Assembly: GCA_900546635.1 (NCBI GenBank)
Contig: URDS01000012.1
Span: 1-42,435 of the forward strand
Direction: 5' to 3'
DNA from: an uncultured Eubacteriales bacterium
Lineage (GTDB): Bacteria > Bacillota > Clostridia > Oscillospirales > CAG-272
DNA: 42,435 bases
The first letter of the stretch is position 1. The number at the start of each line of letters is the position of its first letter. Below are positions 15,687 to 23,425 of this stretch, one piece after another. The translations under genes were made by a program, and so were the position numbers. The notes under the pieces are model-generated. The model ran no database searches. It was given only the letters and a program-made list of their open reading frames with translations, and was not told the origin of the DNA.

Positions 15687-16463
15687 TTAGAAAATATTAC
15701 CGCGCAGCGTATCCGATACAAGTCCCGCAAACTCCCGCACCATGTAATGCGGCAACAGTGAATTTTTGTGCGGTGCGGCGATACCGGATACAGGCACGCC
15801 GAATATCTTTTCGGCAATTTTAACAGCGCGGAAAATATGAAAGTTACTCGTGACAATGCCGATTGTGCGCCCTTCTTCGATCAGTTCAAAACTGTAGCGC
15901 AGATTTTCGTTTGTACTCGTGGACTTTGCTTCCTGAATGAGGCGTTCGGGTTCAATGCCGCGCTCGGTCAAAACACGGTACATGCATTCGGCCTCGCTGA
16001 TTGCTTCACCGGGGCCCTGTCCGCCTGACAGTATCGCTATCGTGCGCGGGTTCTTCGTAAGATAATCGTAAGCTGCGTCTATTCGCCAGTACAGGGTACT
16101 GCTCGGCGTGGTGCCGCGTACCGCGGCGCCGAGTATGATGATATAGTCCAGTCCTTCTGCTCCGTCGCTGAACATGTATGAGAGGATACAAATTTCAGAT
16201 GCGAGGAACAGCAGGGCGACAAGCAGAACAAGCACAAGAAAAATCCGAAAGAGCGTTTTCGGAATCGGAAGCCGTCCATAGTGAAAGGTCAACGCGGAAA
16301 AAGCGATGCAAACCGCGCCGCCGGCCGCCCAGATCCAGATAAAAGACAGCGCAAAGCCGCCGAACAGAACCGAGCTTATGTAATAGCCGAGAAACAATAC
16401 GCCAAGGCTAAGCCAAATCAGGGCTTTGATATGTGCGGATTTTGAAAGTGTTTTTCTGTTCAT
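15687..16463 (-). CDS. YdcF/DUF218 family membrane protein (SanA/ElyC-like)
   Basis: 258 residues. Four hydrophobic helices fill about the first 95 residues. The DUF218 domain follows: YIIILGAAVRGTTPSSTL, LSGGQGPGEAISEAECM, RLIQEAKSTSTNENLRYS and VTSNFHIFRAVKIAEKI, with the conserved SGG, E, ST.EN and SNFH positions typical of the family. SanA and ElyC homologues act on envelope or peptidoglycan homeostasis in other bacteria; the reaction is unknown. Middle gene of the DUF6873-YdcF-TauE operon. Confidence 0.85.
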   Translation of the reverse strand: MNRKTLSKSAHIKALIWLSLGVLFLGYYISSVLFGGFALSFIWIWAAGGAVCIAFSALTFHYGRLPIPKTLFRIFLVLVLLVALLFLASEICILSYMFSDGAEGLDYIIILGAAVRGTTPSSTLYWRIDAAYDYLTKNPRTIAILSGGQGPGEAISEAECMYRVLTERGIEPERLIQEAKSTSTNENLRYSFELIEEGRTIGIVTSNFHIFRAVKIAEKIFGVPVSGIAAPHKNSLLPHYMVREFAGLVSDTLRGNIF

Positions 16464-16484
16464 TTATTTTTCTTTCTTAAAATA

Positions 16485-17174
16485 TTATAGGTTGATTGCA
16501 CCGCCGCAGTCTAAAAGCGGCGCTTTTGAAAGAGATACCGCGCAAAGGCCGGCCGCGCGCAGCGCGGCGCTGATTTCGATTTTGTCCGGGTGGGCGTCAA
16601 GATTCCCGAAAAACAGCACGCTGTCTTTCAATACAGCGGACGCGCCGCCGATAAAACCACAGGTATAGGGGGGCAGAGCAATATTGCCGGGTTTAATCTG
16701 CAAAACTTTGCCGTAGGGAGCGGCCGCGCGGCAGAGTCCTGCATCGGCTGAAATCAGAAGCTCGTTTTTGACGGTCAGCGCCGCGCATTTTGCGTATCCT
16801 TGTCGGACGTGGTGAATCTGATACCCGTGTGTTTTTGCATGATGCAGGACGGTTTTGGAAAAGCTGTCCGTTTTGCAAAACAGGTGCTTTCCAAGCGTAA
16901 ATCCGCCAAACAGCGTCTCGCTCGGATAACCGCTTTCGAGCGGTTCAGGAACGGCGACAAGCTTTTTGTTGTTTCGGTCAAACAGTGTGAAAATCTCTCT
17001 GAAATACGTTTCCGTTGTAAAATAAGTATCTCCGAGAGACAATACAGAAATGTCGGGATGTGCGGACAGCGGAGACGCGAGCGCTGTATTTTCAGGCAGC
17101 ACTGTATACGGAATGCCGAGTTCCTGCAAAGAATTTCGGCAATCGGCCGGAAATTCTGCGCCCAAAAGCAACAT
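16485..17174 (-). CDS. DUF6873 family GME-fold protein
   Basis: 229 residues from ATG 17174, chosen because GGAGGTG lies directly upstream; an in-frame ATG 27 bases earlier lacks a site. The pattern fits the clostridial DUF6873 family, predicted to have the guanidino-group-modifying-enzyme (pentein) fold: VRQGYAKCAALTVKNELLIS, SADAGLCRAA, PGNIALPPYTCGFIGGAS and LFFGNLDAHPD, ending with a conserved-looking LLDCGGAINL. A Cys near the end could be the nucleophile, as in arginine deiminase relatives. No substrate is established. First gene of its operon, just after the L28 terminator. Confidence 0.72.
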   Translation of the reverse strand: MLLLGAEFPADCRNSLQELGIPYTVLPENTALASPLSAHPDISVLSLGDTYFTTETYFREIFTLFDRNNKKLVAVPEPLESGYPSETLFGGFTLGKHLFCKTDSFSKTVLHHAKTHGYQIHHVRQGYAKCAALTVKNELLISADAGLCRAAAPYGKVLQIKPGNIALPPYTCGFIGGASAVLKDSVLFFGNLDAHPDKIEISAALRAAGLCAVSLSKAPLLDCGGAINL

Positions 17175-17192
17175 AAACACACCTCCGAGTGA

Positions 17193-17224
17193 AAAAAACA
17201 AGGCAGACCCCCAAGGTCTGCCTT
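17193..17224 (-). terminator. Rho-independent terminator of rpmB
   Basis: On the minus strand AAGGCAGACC pairs with GGTCTGCCTT (17200-17209 and 17215-17224), followed by GTTTTTTT. It lies 20 bases after the rpmB stop. Confidence 0.85.
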
Positions 17225-17243
17225 CCTTTGTAAGTCTGTCTTC

Positions 17244-17432
17244 TTATATAGCGCGTTCGACCTTACCCGAACGGAGACAACGGGAACATACATAAACCGT
17301 TTTCGGTGTTCCGTTAACAACAGCTTTTACTTTGCGGATGTTGGGTTTCCAGGTCCGGTTTGTTTTGCGGTTTGAGTGCGAAACATTGTGACCGAACACG
17401 ACGTCCTTGCTGCATACGCTGCACTTTGCCAT
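17244..17432 (-). CDS. rpmB: 50S ribosomal protein L28 (zinc-binding form)
   Basis: 62 residues, starting MAKCSVCSKD at ATG 17432 after a GGAGGTG site. Two CxxC pairs, CSVC near residue 4 and CSRC near residue 51, mark the zinc-ribbon (C+) form of L28. Core family segments are GHNVSHSNRKTNR and WKPNIRKVKAVV. It binds 23S rRNA in the large subunit. Monocistronic: its own promoter lies upstream and a strong terminator downstream. No zinc-independent paralogue is in the window. Confidence 0.97.
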   Translation of the reverse strand: MAKCSVCSKDVVFGHNVSHSNRKTNRTWKPNIRKVKAVVNGTPKTVYVCSRCLRSGKVERAI

Positions 17433-17501
17433 GTAAATTGCACCTCCTAAACTCAGCACTTCTATTTATTCATTCTTAATAATCCTAACACAGCGACTAA
17501 T

Positions 17502-17530
17502 ATTATAGCACAGGAATTTCTAAAAAGCAA
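17502..17530 (-). promoter_or_regulatory. Promoter of rpmB
   Basis: On the minus strand TTGCTT (17525-17530) and TATAAT (17502-17507) are 17 bases apart, about 70 bases before the L28 start. Confidence 0.65.
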
Positions 17531-17547
17531 TAGAAAAATACAATTTT

Positions 17548-18246
17548 TTAAAAATTCCCTTGCACAGCTTTTCTTTTGAGAACCAACGTTTGAATGACCG
17601 GCTCAATATGTCGCCAAAACGTATCGGCGATTTCCTGCATGCCGAGGTCGTTTGGATGATTGAATTGTCCGTGCGTTTCCTCACGGGTGACAATATCCCC
17701 GAGACTCATAAAGGTATCGCCGTATTTTTCTGCGACGGCCAGCTTTTCTGCGTCCAGATTGGGACGGATGTAAAAGCCCGCTGAATGAAAGACTGCAGCA
17801 TGATTGTCCGGGTTTAGAAAGTTTCGCATTTCCTCGTAGGCCTGACCGAACGCTTTCGGCGGGGTCGGATCGGTATCATAGCTTTTCGGCACATTGGCAC
17901 CGAAAAACAGAATCAGCAGATCCGCATGAAACACAGCCGCCTCACGGTAATTTTGCTCGGGTGAAGCGGTGTACAGATTGGCTTCATAGCCGCCCACCTG
18001 CGCGATGCAGTATGCGGCGTTTTCGTCATATGTTCGTATTTTTTGCATTAGCAGGTGGACATAATCTTTTTCCGGTGCTGAAGCAGCCATACCGCAATCG
18101 TTGTTCCATCCGATTTGCGGCTTTTTAGAGTGCTTGGTTATCGAGTTTCCGGCAAATAAAATCCGAATGCCGCTGTTTTCATGCGGAAATACAAGCTTCT
18201 TGACCTGATTAGTCGCGGGAACATTGTTTTTCTGTAAATCTCTCAT
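17548..18246 (-). CDS. SGNH/GDSL hydrolase family protein
   Basis: 232 residues, no signal peptide. Block I is IRILFAGNSITKH with the catalytic Ser in GNS. The oxyanion Gly and Asn appear in QVGGYEANLY and LILFFGANVP, and the final Asp-x-x-His block is probably FNHPNDLGMQEIAD. The family removes acetyl or other acyl groups from sugars or lipids; a cytoplasmic location suggests an intracellular carbohydrate esterase, but the substrate is not deducible. It starts 16 bases after mtaB and is probably co-transcribed with it. Confidence 0.82.
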   Translation of the reverse strand: MRDLQKNNVPATNQVKKLVFPHENSGIRILFAGNSITKHSKKPQIGWNNDCGMAASAPEKDYVHLLMQKIRTYDENAAYCIAQVGGYEANLYTASPEQNYREAAVFHADLLILFFGANVPKSYDTDPTPPKAFGQAYEEMRNFLNPDNHAAVFHSAGFYIRPNLDAEKLAVAEKYGDTFMSLGDIVTREETHGQFNHPNDLGMQEIADTFWRHIEPVIQTLVLKRKAVQGNF

Positions 18247-18262
18247 AAAATCTTCCTCGTTT

Positions 18263-19582
18263 TTATAAAATTTTTCTCGTTTCAGATGTATGCAATTCTC
18301 CGATAAGATAACCGTCTCCGCACTCGATCACGCGCACCGGTAAAAGCTTGCCGTGCAGATTTTCCGCCGCGCGTACACGGACTTCGATAAAGGAAGCCGT
18401 GTGACCGGACCAAAGCTCGTCGATGATCTGCTCAAACAGAACGTCCTGCATGGGACGTTGCTCGGCCTGCGCGGAAAGGCAGGCTTGCGTGCCGGCGGCG
18501 CAGCAAGCGATCAAGCGCTCGGAACGCGCGTGCTTGACGGCTTCGGGAACCTGATTCGGAAAATCAGCCGCCGGTGTGCCGGCCCGCTTTGAGTACTTGA
18601 AAATATGCGCCGATAAAAGGCGCGCTTCTTTTGCGAAGGCCAGCGTTTGCTCAAAATCTTCTTCAGTCTCACCCGGAAAGCCGACAATAAAATCAGCGGT
18701 CAACTGTGCGTCCGGGAGGGCGGCGCGGATCATTTGAATGGCTTGCATGGCCGTCTTTGCATTGTATTTGCGCCGCATGGCGGCGAGCGTTTTGGAGCAT
18801 CCGCTTTGCAGGGACAGATGAAAATGCGGCGCGAGTTTTTTTAAGTTTGAAATTTGCCGGATAAAATCGGGGCAAAAGAGCGTGGGTTCAAGCGAACCGA
18901 GCCGAATGCGGGCAAGCCCGTCTATGTTGTCGGCGGCTGTGAGCAAATCGCCGAGTTGTTCGCCGGTATCCGCGCCGAAAGATGTGGTTTCAATCCCGGT
19001 TAAAACAACTTCACGCACACCGCTTGCGGCAAGTCCGCGGATTTCGTCCAGTGCCTCCGCAATTTTTTTGGAGCGCACGGGGCCGCGCGCCTTGGGAATG
19101 ATACAGTAGGCGCAGCGGTTTTCACAGCCGTCTTCGATTTTGACATAGGCGCGCGTGCGCGGCGCGTGTTCAATGCGCATGGATTCAAACGGCGCGCCCG
19201 CAAGGGGACGCACTTCGATTTTCGGAAGCGCTTTCCCATCCAGCAATTCGCGCGCGCGTTGAATAATCTGGATTTTATCGAGCGTACCGCTGATATAGTC
19301 CACGTCTTTCAGCGCGGCCAGTCGTTCGGGAGCGGTTTGCGCGTAACAGCCGCAGACTAAAATTTTGGCGTTCGGCGCGCGGCCGGCAAGACGCCGGATC
19401 AGCTGCCGGCATTTACGGTCGCTCTCCGCAGTGACCGTACAGGTATTGACGATACAGATATCGCATTCCCCGTCGCATGCCGCGGCGGAAAAACCGCAGC
19501 GCAGCGCCTCTTCCAATATGGCTTCGCTTTCGTATTGGCTGACCTTACAGCCGAGTGTGTAAACGCCGATTTTATACGGCAT
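18263..19582 (-). CDS. mtaB: tRNA t6A37 methylthiotransferase MtaB
   Basis: Radical SAM methylthiotransferase that converts t6A to ms2t6A at position 37 of tRNAs reading ANN codons. 439 residues from ATG 19582 (GGGAGGTGATC upstream); longer in-frame extensions have no site. The N-terminal UPF0004 domain has YTLGCKVSQYESEA, CDICIVNTCTVT and ILVCGCYAQ with its three Cys. The radical SAM motif is DGCENRCAYCIIPKARGP. The closing 60 residues form the TRAM domain. VNTCTVT and the ASGVREVVLTGIE segment separate it from RimO and MiaB. Confidence 0.93.
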   Translation of the reverse strand: MPYKIGVYTLGCKVSQYESEAILEEALRCGFSAAACDGECDICIVNTCTVTAESDRKCRQLIRRLAGRAPNAKILVCGCYAQTAPERLAALKDVDYISGTLDKIQIIQRARELLDGKALPKIEVRPLAGAPFESMRIEHAPRTRAYVKIEDGCENRCAYCIIPKARGPVRSKKIAEALDEIRGLAASGVREVVLTGIETTSFGADTGEQLGDLLTAADNIDGLARIRLGSLEPTLFCPDFIRQISNLKKLAPHFHLSLQSGCSKTLAAMRRKYNAKTAMQAIQMIRAALPDAQLTADFIVGFPGETEEDFEQTLAFAKEARLLSAHIFKYSKRAGTPAADFPNQVPEAVKHARSERLIACCAAGTQACLSAQAEQRPMQDVLFEQIIDELWSGHTASFIEVRVRAAENLHGKLLPVRVIECGDGYLIGELHTSETRKIL

Positions 19583-19612
19583 GCGCAGATCACCTCCCGA
19601 AAAGACTTTCTC

Positions 19613-19641
19613 ATTGTAGCACAAAATCCGTCCCAAGTAAA
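19613..19641 (-). promoter_or_regulatory. Promoter of the mtaB operon
   Basis: On the minus strand TTTACT (19636-19641) and TACAAT (19613-19618) are 17 bases apart, 30 bases before mtaB and back-to-back with the upp promoter. Confidence 0.5.
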
Positions 19642-19659
19642 CAAAATTCGGAAAACAAC

Positions 19660-19688
19660 TTGCAATGAAAGGGGGAATATTGTATAAT
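19660..19688 (+). promoter_or_regulatory. Promoter of upp
   Basis: TTGCAA (19660-19665) and a perfect TATAAT (19683-19688) are separated by 17 bases, 45 bases before the upp start. Confidence 0.7.
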
Positions 19689-19733
19689 ACACAAAAGAGT
19701 TTTAAGATGCCGATAGGCGGATTGGAGAAAAAA

Positions 19734-20363
19734 ATGAGCAAACTGCATGTATTCGATCATCCCCTGATTACACACAAGCTGTCGATTATGAGGCAGACAA
19801 GCACGGGCTCCAAGGATTTTCGTGAGCTTCTTGAGGAAATTGCGATGTTGATGGGCTATGAGATCACGCGTGATTTGCCGATGGAGGAGTACACGATCGA
19901 AACGCCGCTTGAGACCATGACGGCAAAAAAGATTTCCGGCAAAAAGCTGGCGATCGTTCCGATTTTGCGCGCGGGCCTCGGCATGGTAGACGGCCTTTTG
20001 ACGCTTGTTCCGGTGGCGAAAGTCGGACATATCGGATTGTATCGCGATCCGGATACCCATACGCCGGTCGAATATTACTGCAAGCTTCCCGAAGATATTC
20101 AGAATCGTATTGTGATTGTGGTGGATCCGATGCTTGCGACCGGAGGCAGCGCGATTGATGCGATTCAAATGCTTAAAGCGCGCGGCGTGACCAACATTCG
20201 TTTTATGTGCCTTGTCGCCGTGCCGGAGGGCGTGGCGGCGCTTCAGGCCGCGCACCCGGACGTGGATATTTTCACTGCGGCGCTTGACCGGCAGTTAAAC
20301 GAGCATAAATATATTTTGCCCGGACTGGGCGACGCGGGCGACCGTATTTTCGGCACGAAGTAA
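19734..20363 (+). CDS. upp: Uracil phosphoribosyltransferase
   Basis: Pyrimidine salvage enzyme making UMP from uracil and PRPP. 209 residues from ATG 19734 after TTGGAGA. Recognisable segments are HPLITHKLSIMRQTSTGSKD, the PILRAGLGMVDGLL flap, GLYRDPDTHTPVEYYCKLP, the PRPP loop VVDPMLATGGSAIDAI and the C-terminal uracil-site PGLGDAGDRIFGTK. Length and motifs are complete. It is followed after 3 bases by the pseudouridine synthase gene, so the two are one transcript. In many Clostridia upp neighbours ATP synthase or rpiB; that is not the case here. Confidence 0.97.
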   Translation: MSKLHVFDHPLITHKLSIMRQTSTGSKDFRELLEEIAMLMGYEITRDLPMEEYTIETPLETMTAKKISGKKLAIVPILRAGLGMVDGLLTLVPVAKVGHIGLYRDPDTHTPVEYYCKLPEDIQNRIVIVVDPMLATGGSAIDAIQMLKARGVTNIRFMCLVAVPEGVAALQAAHPDVDIFTAALDRQLNEHKYILPGLGDAGDRIFGTK

Positions 20364-20366
20364 GCG

Positions 20367-21338
20367 ATGCGGGAATTGACGGTCGGCAAAAACGACGCCG
20401 GACAGCGGTTGGATAAATTCTTGACCAAGACGCTCTACGGCATGCCGCCTGCGCTGATGTACCGGCTGATCCGGCAAAAGAAGATCAAGGTCAATCGCCG
20501 CCGTGCCGAAAATGGGCAAATGCTGTGCGAGGGCGATGTTCTGCAGCTTTTTATCTCTGAGGAGTTTTTTGACGGCGGGGAAAAAAGGGGCGAAAATGAG
20601 GCGTTGTCCCGCGTGCGTCCGGGGCTTGATATTGTGTATGAGGATGAAAATATTCTCCTGCTCAATAAGCGTCCCGGCCTGCTTGCGCATGACGATGCCG
20701 CCGGCCAGAATGATACGCTTTTGTTTCATGCCAAGGCGTATCTTTATCAAAGCGGAGCGTATGAACCGGAGTCGGAGCAGTCTTTTGCGCCCGCGCTGTG
20801 CAACCGCATTGACCGAAATACCGGCGGTATTGTGATTTTGGCCAAAAACGCCGAAACGCTTCGGGAGATGAATGAAAAAATTCGTCTCGGACAGGTCTCA
20901 AAGTTTTATTTGTGCGCTATACACGGGATTTTGCGGGAAAAGCAGGGAACGCTGCACGGCTGGCTGAAGAAAAATTCAAGTACCAATACGGTTCAAATTT
21001 ATGATGCGAAAAACAAGCCGAGGGACGCAAAAAGCATCGGAACCCGCTACCGCGTTTTAGCGGAACGGGCTGGAAATTCGTTGTTGGAAGTAGAGCTTTT
21101 GACCGGAAGAACACATCAAATTCGCGCGCAGTTTGCCTATATCGGGCATCCGCTGCTTGGGGACGGGAAATACGGAGTCAACCGTGAGGACAAAAGACAG
21201 GGATACAAATTTCAAGCGCTGTATTCCTACCGCCTGCGCTTTGATTTTTCGGACACGCGCGGTAAACTCGGTTATCTTTGCGGGCGTCAGTTTGAACTTC
21301 CGACCGAGGCGGTTTGGTTTGTTAAAAATTTTATATAG
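20367..21338 (+). CDS. RluA family pseudouridine synthase
   Basis: 323 residues isomerising uridine in rRNA or tRNA. An N-terminal S4 RNA-binding domain (GQRLDKFLTKTLYG, LIRQKKIKVNRRRAENGQML) precedes the synthase domain. The active-site motif is CNRIDRNTGGIVILAKN with the catalytic Asp at about 149, and the C-terminal signature is LLTGRTHQIRAQFAYIGHPLL. The insertion between them and the S4 domain fit the RluC/RluD branch; the exact uridine cannot be named. It follows upp by 3 bases and precedes a cyclophilin gene by 11. Confidence 0.92.
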   Translation: MRELTVGKNDAGQRLDKFLTKTLYGMPPALMYRLIRQKKIKVNRRRAENGQMLCEGDVLQLFISEEFFDGGEKRGENEALSRVRPGLDIVYEDENILLLNKRPGLLAHDDAAGQNDTLLFHAKAYLYQSGAYEPESEQSFAPALCNRIDRNTGGIVILAKNAETLREMNEKIRLGQVSKFYLCAIHGILREKQGTLHGWLKKNSSTNTVQIYDAKNKPRDAKSIGTRYRVLAERAGNSLLEVELLTGRTHQIRAQFAYIGHPLLGDGKYGVNREDKRQGYKFQALYSYRLRFDFSDTRGKLGYLCGRQFELPTEAVWFVKNFI

Positions 21339-21349
21339 GAGAATAAACA

Positions 21350-21826
21350 ATGGTTCAGATAGAAATGGAAAACGGCGGAATCATCCAGATCGAACTGGAT
21401 GCCTCCGCGGCGCCGATTACGGCTGCGAATTTTGAAAAACTGGTTCGCGAGGGGTTTTATGACGGTTTGATTTTTCACCGTGTAATCGCCGGATTTATGA
21501 TTCAGGGCGGCGACCCGACCGGTACCGGCTGCGGCGGCTCGGGAACGAACATTGTCGGCGAGTTTGCGATGAACGGACACAACAATCCGCTGAAGCATAC
21601 GCGCGGCGTGATTTCGATGGCGCGTTCGCAGCATCCGGATTCCGCTTCCTCTCAGTTTTTTATTATGCACGGCGACGCGCCGTATCTGGACGGACAGTAC
21701 GCGGCGTTCGGACGGGTGACACGCGGCATGGAGGTCGTGGATGAGATCGCGGCTGTCGCTACGGATTATTCGGACAGACCGCGCATGGATATGCGGATGA
21801 AAAAGGTGTCCTGGATCGAGGACTGA
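21350..21826 (+). CDS. Cyclophilin-type peptidylprolyl cis-trans isomerase
   Basis: 158 residues, one cyclophilin domain, no signal peptide, so cytoplasmic. Landmarks are FYDGLIFHRVIAGFMIQGGD with the catalytic Arg in HRV, then the HTRGVISMARSQHPDSASSQFF segment and AAFGRVTRGMEVVDEIA. It speeds proline isomerisation during protein folding. RBS is TAGGAGAA. It lies in the upp-pseudouridine synthase-cyclophilin run; 43 bases separate it from the hydrolase gene. Confidence 0.94.
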   Translation: MVQIEMENGGIIQIELDASAAPITAANFEKLVREGFYDGLIFHRVIAGFMIQGGDPTGTGCGGSGTNIVGEFAMNGHNNPLKHTRGVISMARSQHPDSASSQFFIMHGDAPYLDGQYAAFGRVTRGMEVVDEIAAVATDYSDRPRMDMRMKKVSWIED

Positions 21827-21869
21827 GTCGCTGAAAAACTGCCGTAGTGCGGTCAACAGGAGCGGTATT

Positions 21870-22754
21870 ATGAAAATTGAAACATTGGATTTGGCGGATG
21901 ACGGACGCGTTAGACTGACGGCCTATTTGTTGGATAAAAGCCCCGAAATGCCCGCGATCGACAGGCGTCCCGCGCTCATTGTCTGTCCGGGAGGCGGTTA
22001 TTCCTTTATTTCGGACAGAGAAGCGGAGCCGGTTGCGCTTGCTTTTTCGGCGCAGGGATACCATACTTTTGTTTTAAGATATTCAATCGGAAAATATGCC
22101 GCTTTCCCAAATTCTTTGGTTGATCTTGCGCGCGCGGTCGCATTGGTTCGCCGCCGTGCGGAGACTTTCGGCGTACAGGCGGATCATATTGCGGTTGCGG
22201 GCTTTTCCGCCGGCGGCCATCTTGCCGCTTCACTCGGCGTTTTTTGGAACGATCGGGAGATTCAGGCGCTTGCGCAGTGCAGCGGAGAAGAGAACCGTCC
22301 GAACGCGCTTGTGCTCTGCTATCCGGTAATTACGTCCTCCGAAAAAACGCATCGCGGTTCTATGGATGTTCTGCTTGCGGGGACGCAGGGCGAGGCTCGT
22401 CAAGCGCTGCAGCAGCGGCTTGATTTGTATTTGCATGTCGGACCGCAGACGCCGCCGTGCTTTCTTGTGCATACGTATTTTGACAATGCCGTACCGGTGG
22501 AAAATACCCTGCTTTGGGCGCAGGCGCTGGCCGCGCATGACATTGCGTTTGAACTCCATATCCCCCAGAACGGTGTGCACGGTCTTGCGCTGGCAAACAC
22601 CGTGACGGCGAGAACGCCGGACGGCGTTATTTTGGAATTTGCAAAGTGGCCTCAGCTTTGCGGCAGATGGCTGAACGAACTTTTCGAGTATTCTGCGCTG
22701 CATCCGAAAGTGTACCCCTCTGCCTTAACGCGCGCAAGACCGTTTGGAAAATAA
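21870..22754 (+). CDS. Alpha/beta hydrolase, acetyl-xylan esterase-like (BD-FAE type)
   Basis: 294 residues with an alpha/beta hydrolase fold. The oxyanion region is VCPGGGYSFISDREAEPVAL, the nucleophile elbow GFSAGGHLAASLG has Ser113, the acid is probably the Asp of HTYFDNAVPVENTL, and the His is in NGVHGLALAN. No secretion signal. Such proteins deacetylate or deferuloylate plant-derived oligosaccharides taken into the cell, which fits the GH43 and epimerase genes elsewhere in the window, but a general esterase is equally possible. Preceded by AGGAGCGG. Confidence 0.85.
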   Translation: MKIETLDLADDGRVRLTAYLLDKSPEMPAIDRRPALIVCPGGGYSFISDREAEPVALAFSAQGYHTFVLRYSIGKYAAFPNSLVDLARAVALVRRRAETFGVQADHIAVAGFSAGGHLAASLGVFWNDREIQALAQCSGEENRPNALVLCYPVITSSEKTHRGSMDVLLAGTQGEARQALQQRLDLYLHVGPQTPPCFLVHTYFDNAVPVENTLLWAQALAAHDIAFELHIPQNGVHGLALANTVTARTPDGVILEFAKWPQLCGRWLNELFEYSALHPKVYPSALTRARPFGK

Positions 22755-22825
22755 CGCGCCTTGCTTTCACTTGTATGAACAGTCGGCAAAGTTTTTATCT
22801 TTGATATTTTGCTCCGAATATGAAA

Positions 22826-22867
22826 GCCGCCCTGTGCCGCAGTTCTAATTCTGCGGCACAGGGCGGC
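22826..22867. terminator. Strong bidirectional terminator between convergent operons
   Basis: A perfect 17-bp GC-rich stem (22826-22842 with 22851-22867) and loop TTCTAATT, followed by GGCTTGTTTG on the plus strand and TTTCATATT on the minus strand. Confidence 0.85.
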
Positions 22868-22905
22868 GGCTTGTTTGATAACGCCAAGCTGTCGGATATA
22901 CCCGT

Positions 22906-23400
22906 TTAATTTGCCAATTCGGCCATGCTGGGAGAGATGGATATGACGGTTTCGTTTATGCTGGTGTCATTAAAAAATTCTTTAAAAAATGCCAGAGGAA
23001 CGTAAGCAACGCCGTTATGAACAGCCGTTTTCGCTTCGTTTTCGATTTCGCGGCTCATATTGATGACCTTCAGTTTTCCCTCAAAAATCACGTTTTCGGT
23101 TCCGTTATAGAGCGTTGCCTTTTGGATATATTTATCTTCTATGGTGATCGCGCCGGTTTGCGCGTTCCAATCGACTTTATACCCAAGCGCTTCGCCGATT
23201 TTTCTGAGCGGCACCATGAGCGAATTTCCGTCATAGTAGGGCAGGCAGGGTAAATCGCTTGTGCTGAGTTCTTCCTTTTCAAGACCGACGACGATCGTGA
23301 AAGCGGGATTCTCCGTAGGATCTCCGGCTTCTGCCGAAAGCGGAAGGATAAGGGAAAGAACGCCGGCAAAGAGCAGAACGGCTGCTATAAGCTTTTTCAT
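22906..23400 (-). CDS. Secreted stalk-domain (copper amine oxidase N-terminal-like) protein
   Basis: 164 residues. A signal peptide of about 25 residues ends LSAEA. Two stalk-domain repeats follow: VPLRKIGEALGYKVDWNAQT with ITIEDKY, and VAYVPLAFFKEFFN near the end. PF07833 modules occur in many exported clostridial proteins as cell-surface spacers or protein-binding units; no catalytic part is present here. It is the last gene of the long operon starting at DUF1934 and holA, 25 bases after the serpin. Confidence 0.85.
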   Translation of the reverse strand: MKKLIAAVLLFAGVLSLILPLSAEAGDPTENPAFTIVVGLEKEELSTSDLPCLPYYDGNSLMVPLRKIGEALGYKVDWNAQTGAITIEDKYIQKATLYNGTENVIFEGKLKVINMSREIENEAKTAVHNGVAYVPLAFFKEFFNDTSINETVISISPSMAELAN

Positions 23401-23425
23401 GTTGAGAACACTCCTTTAAAAATAT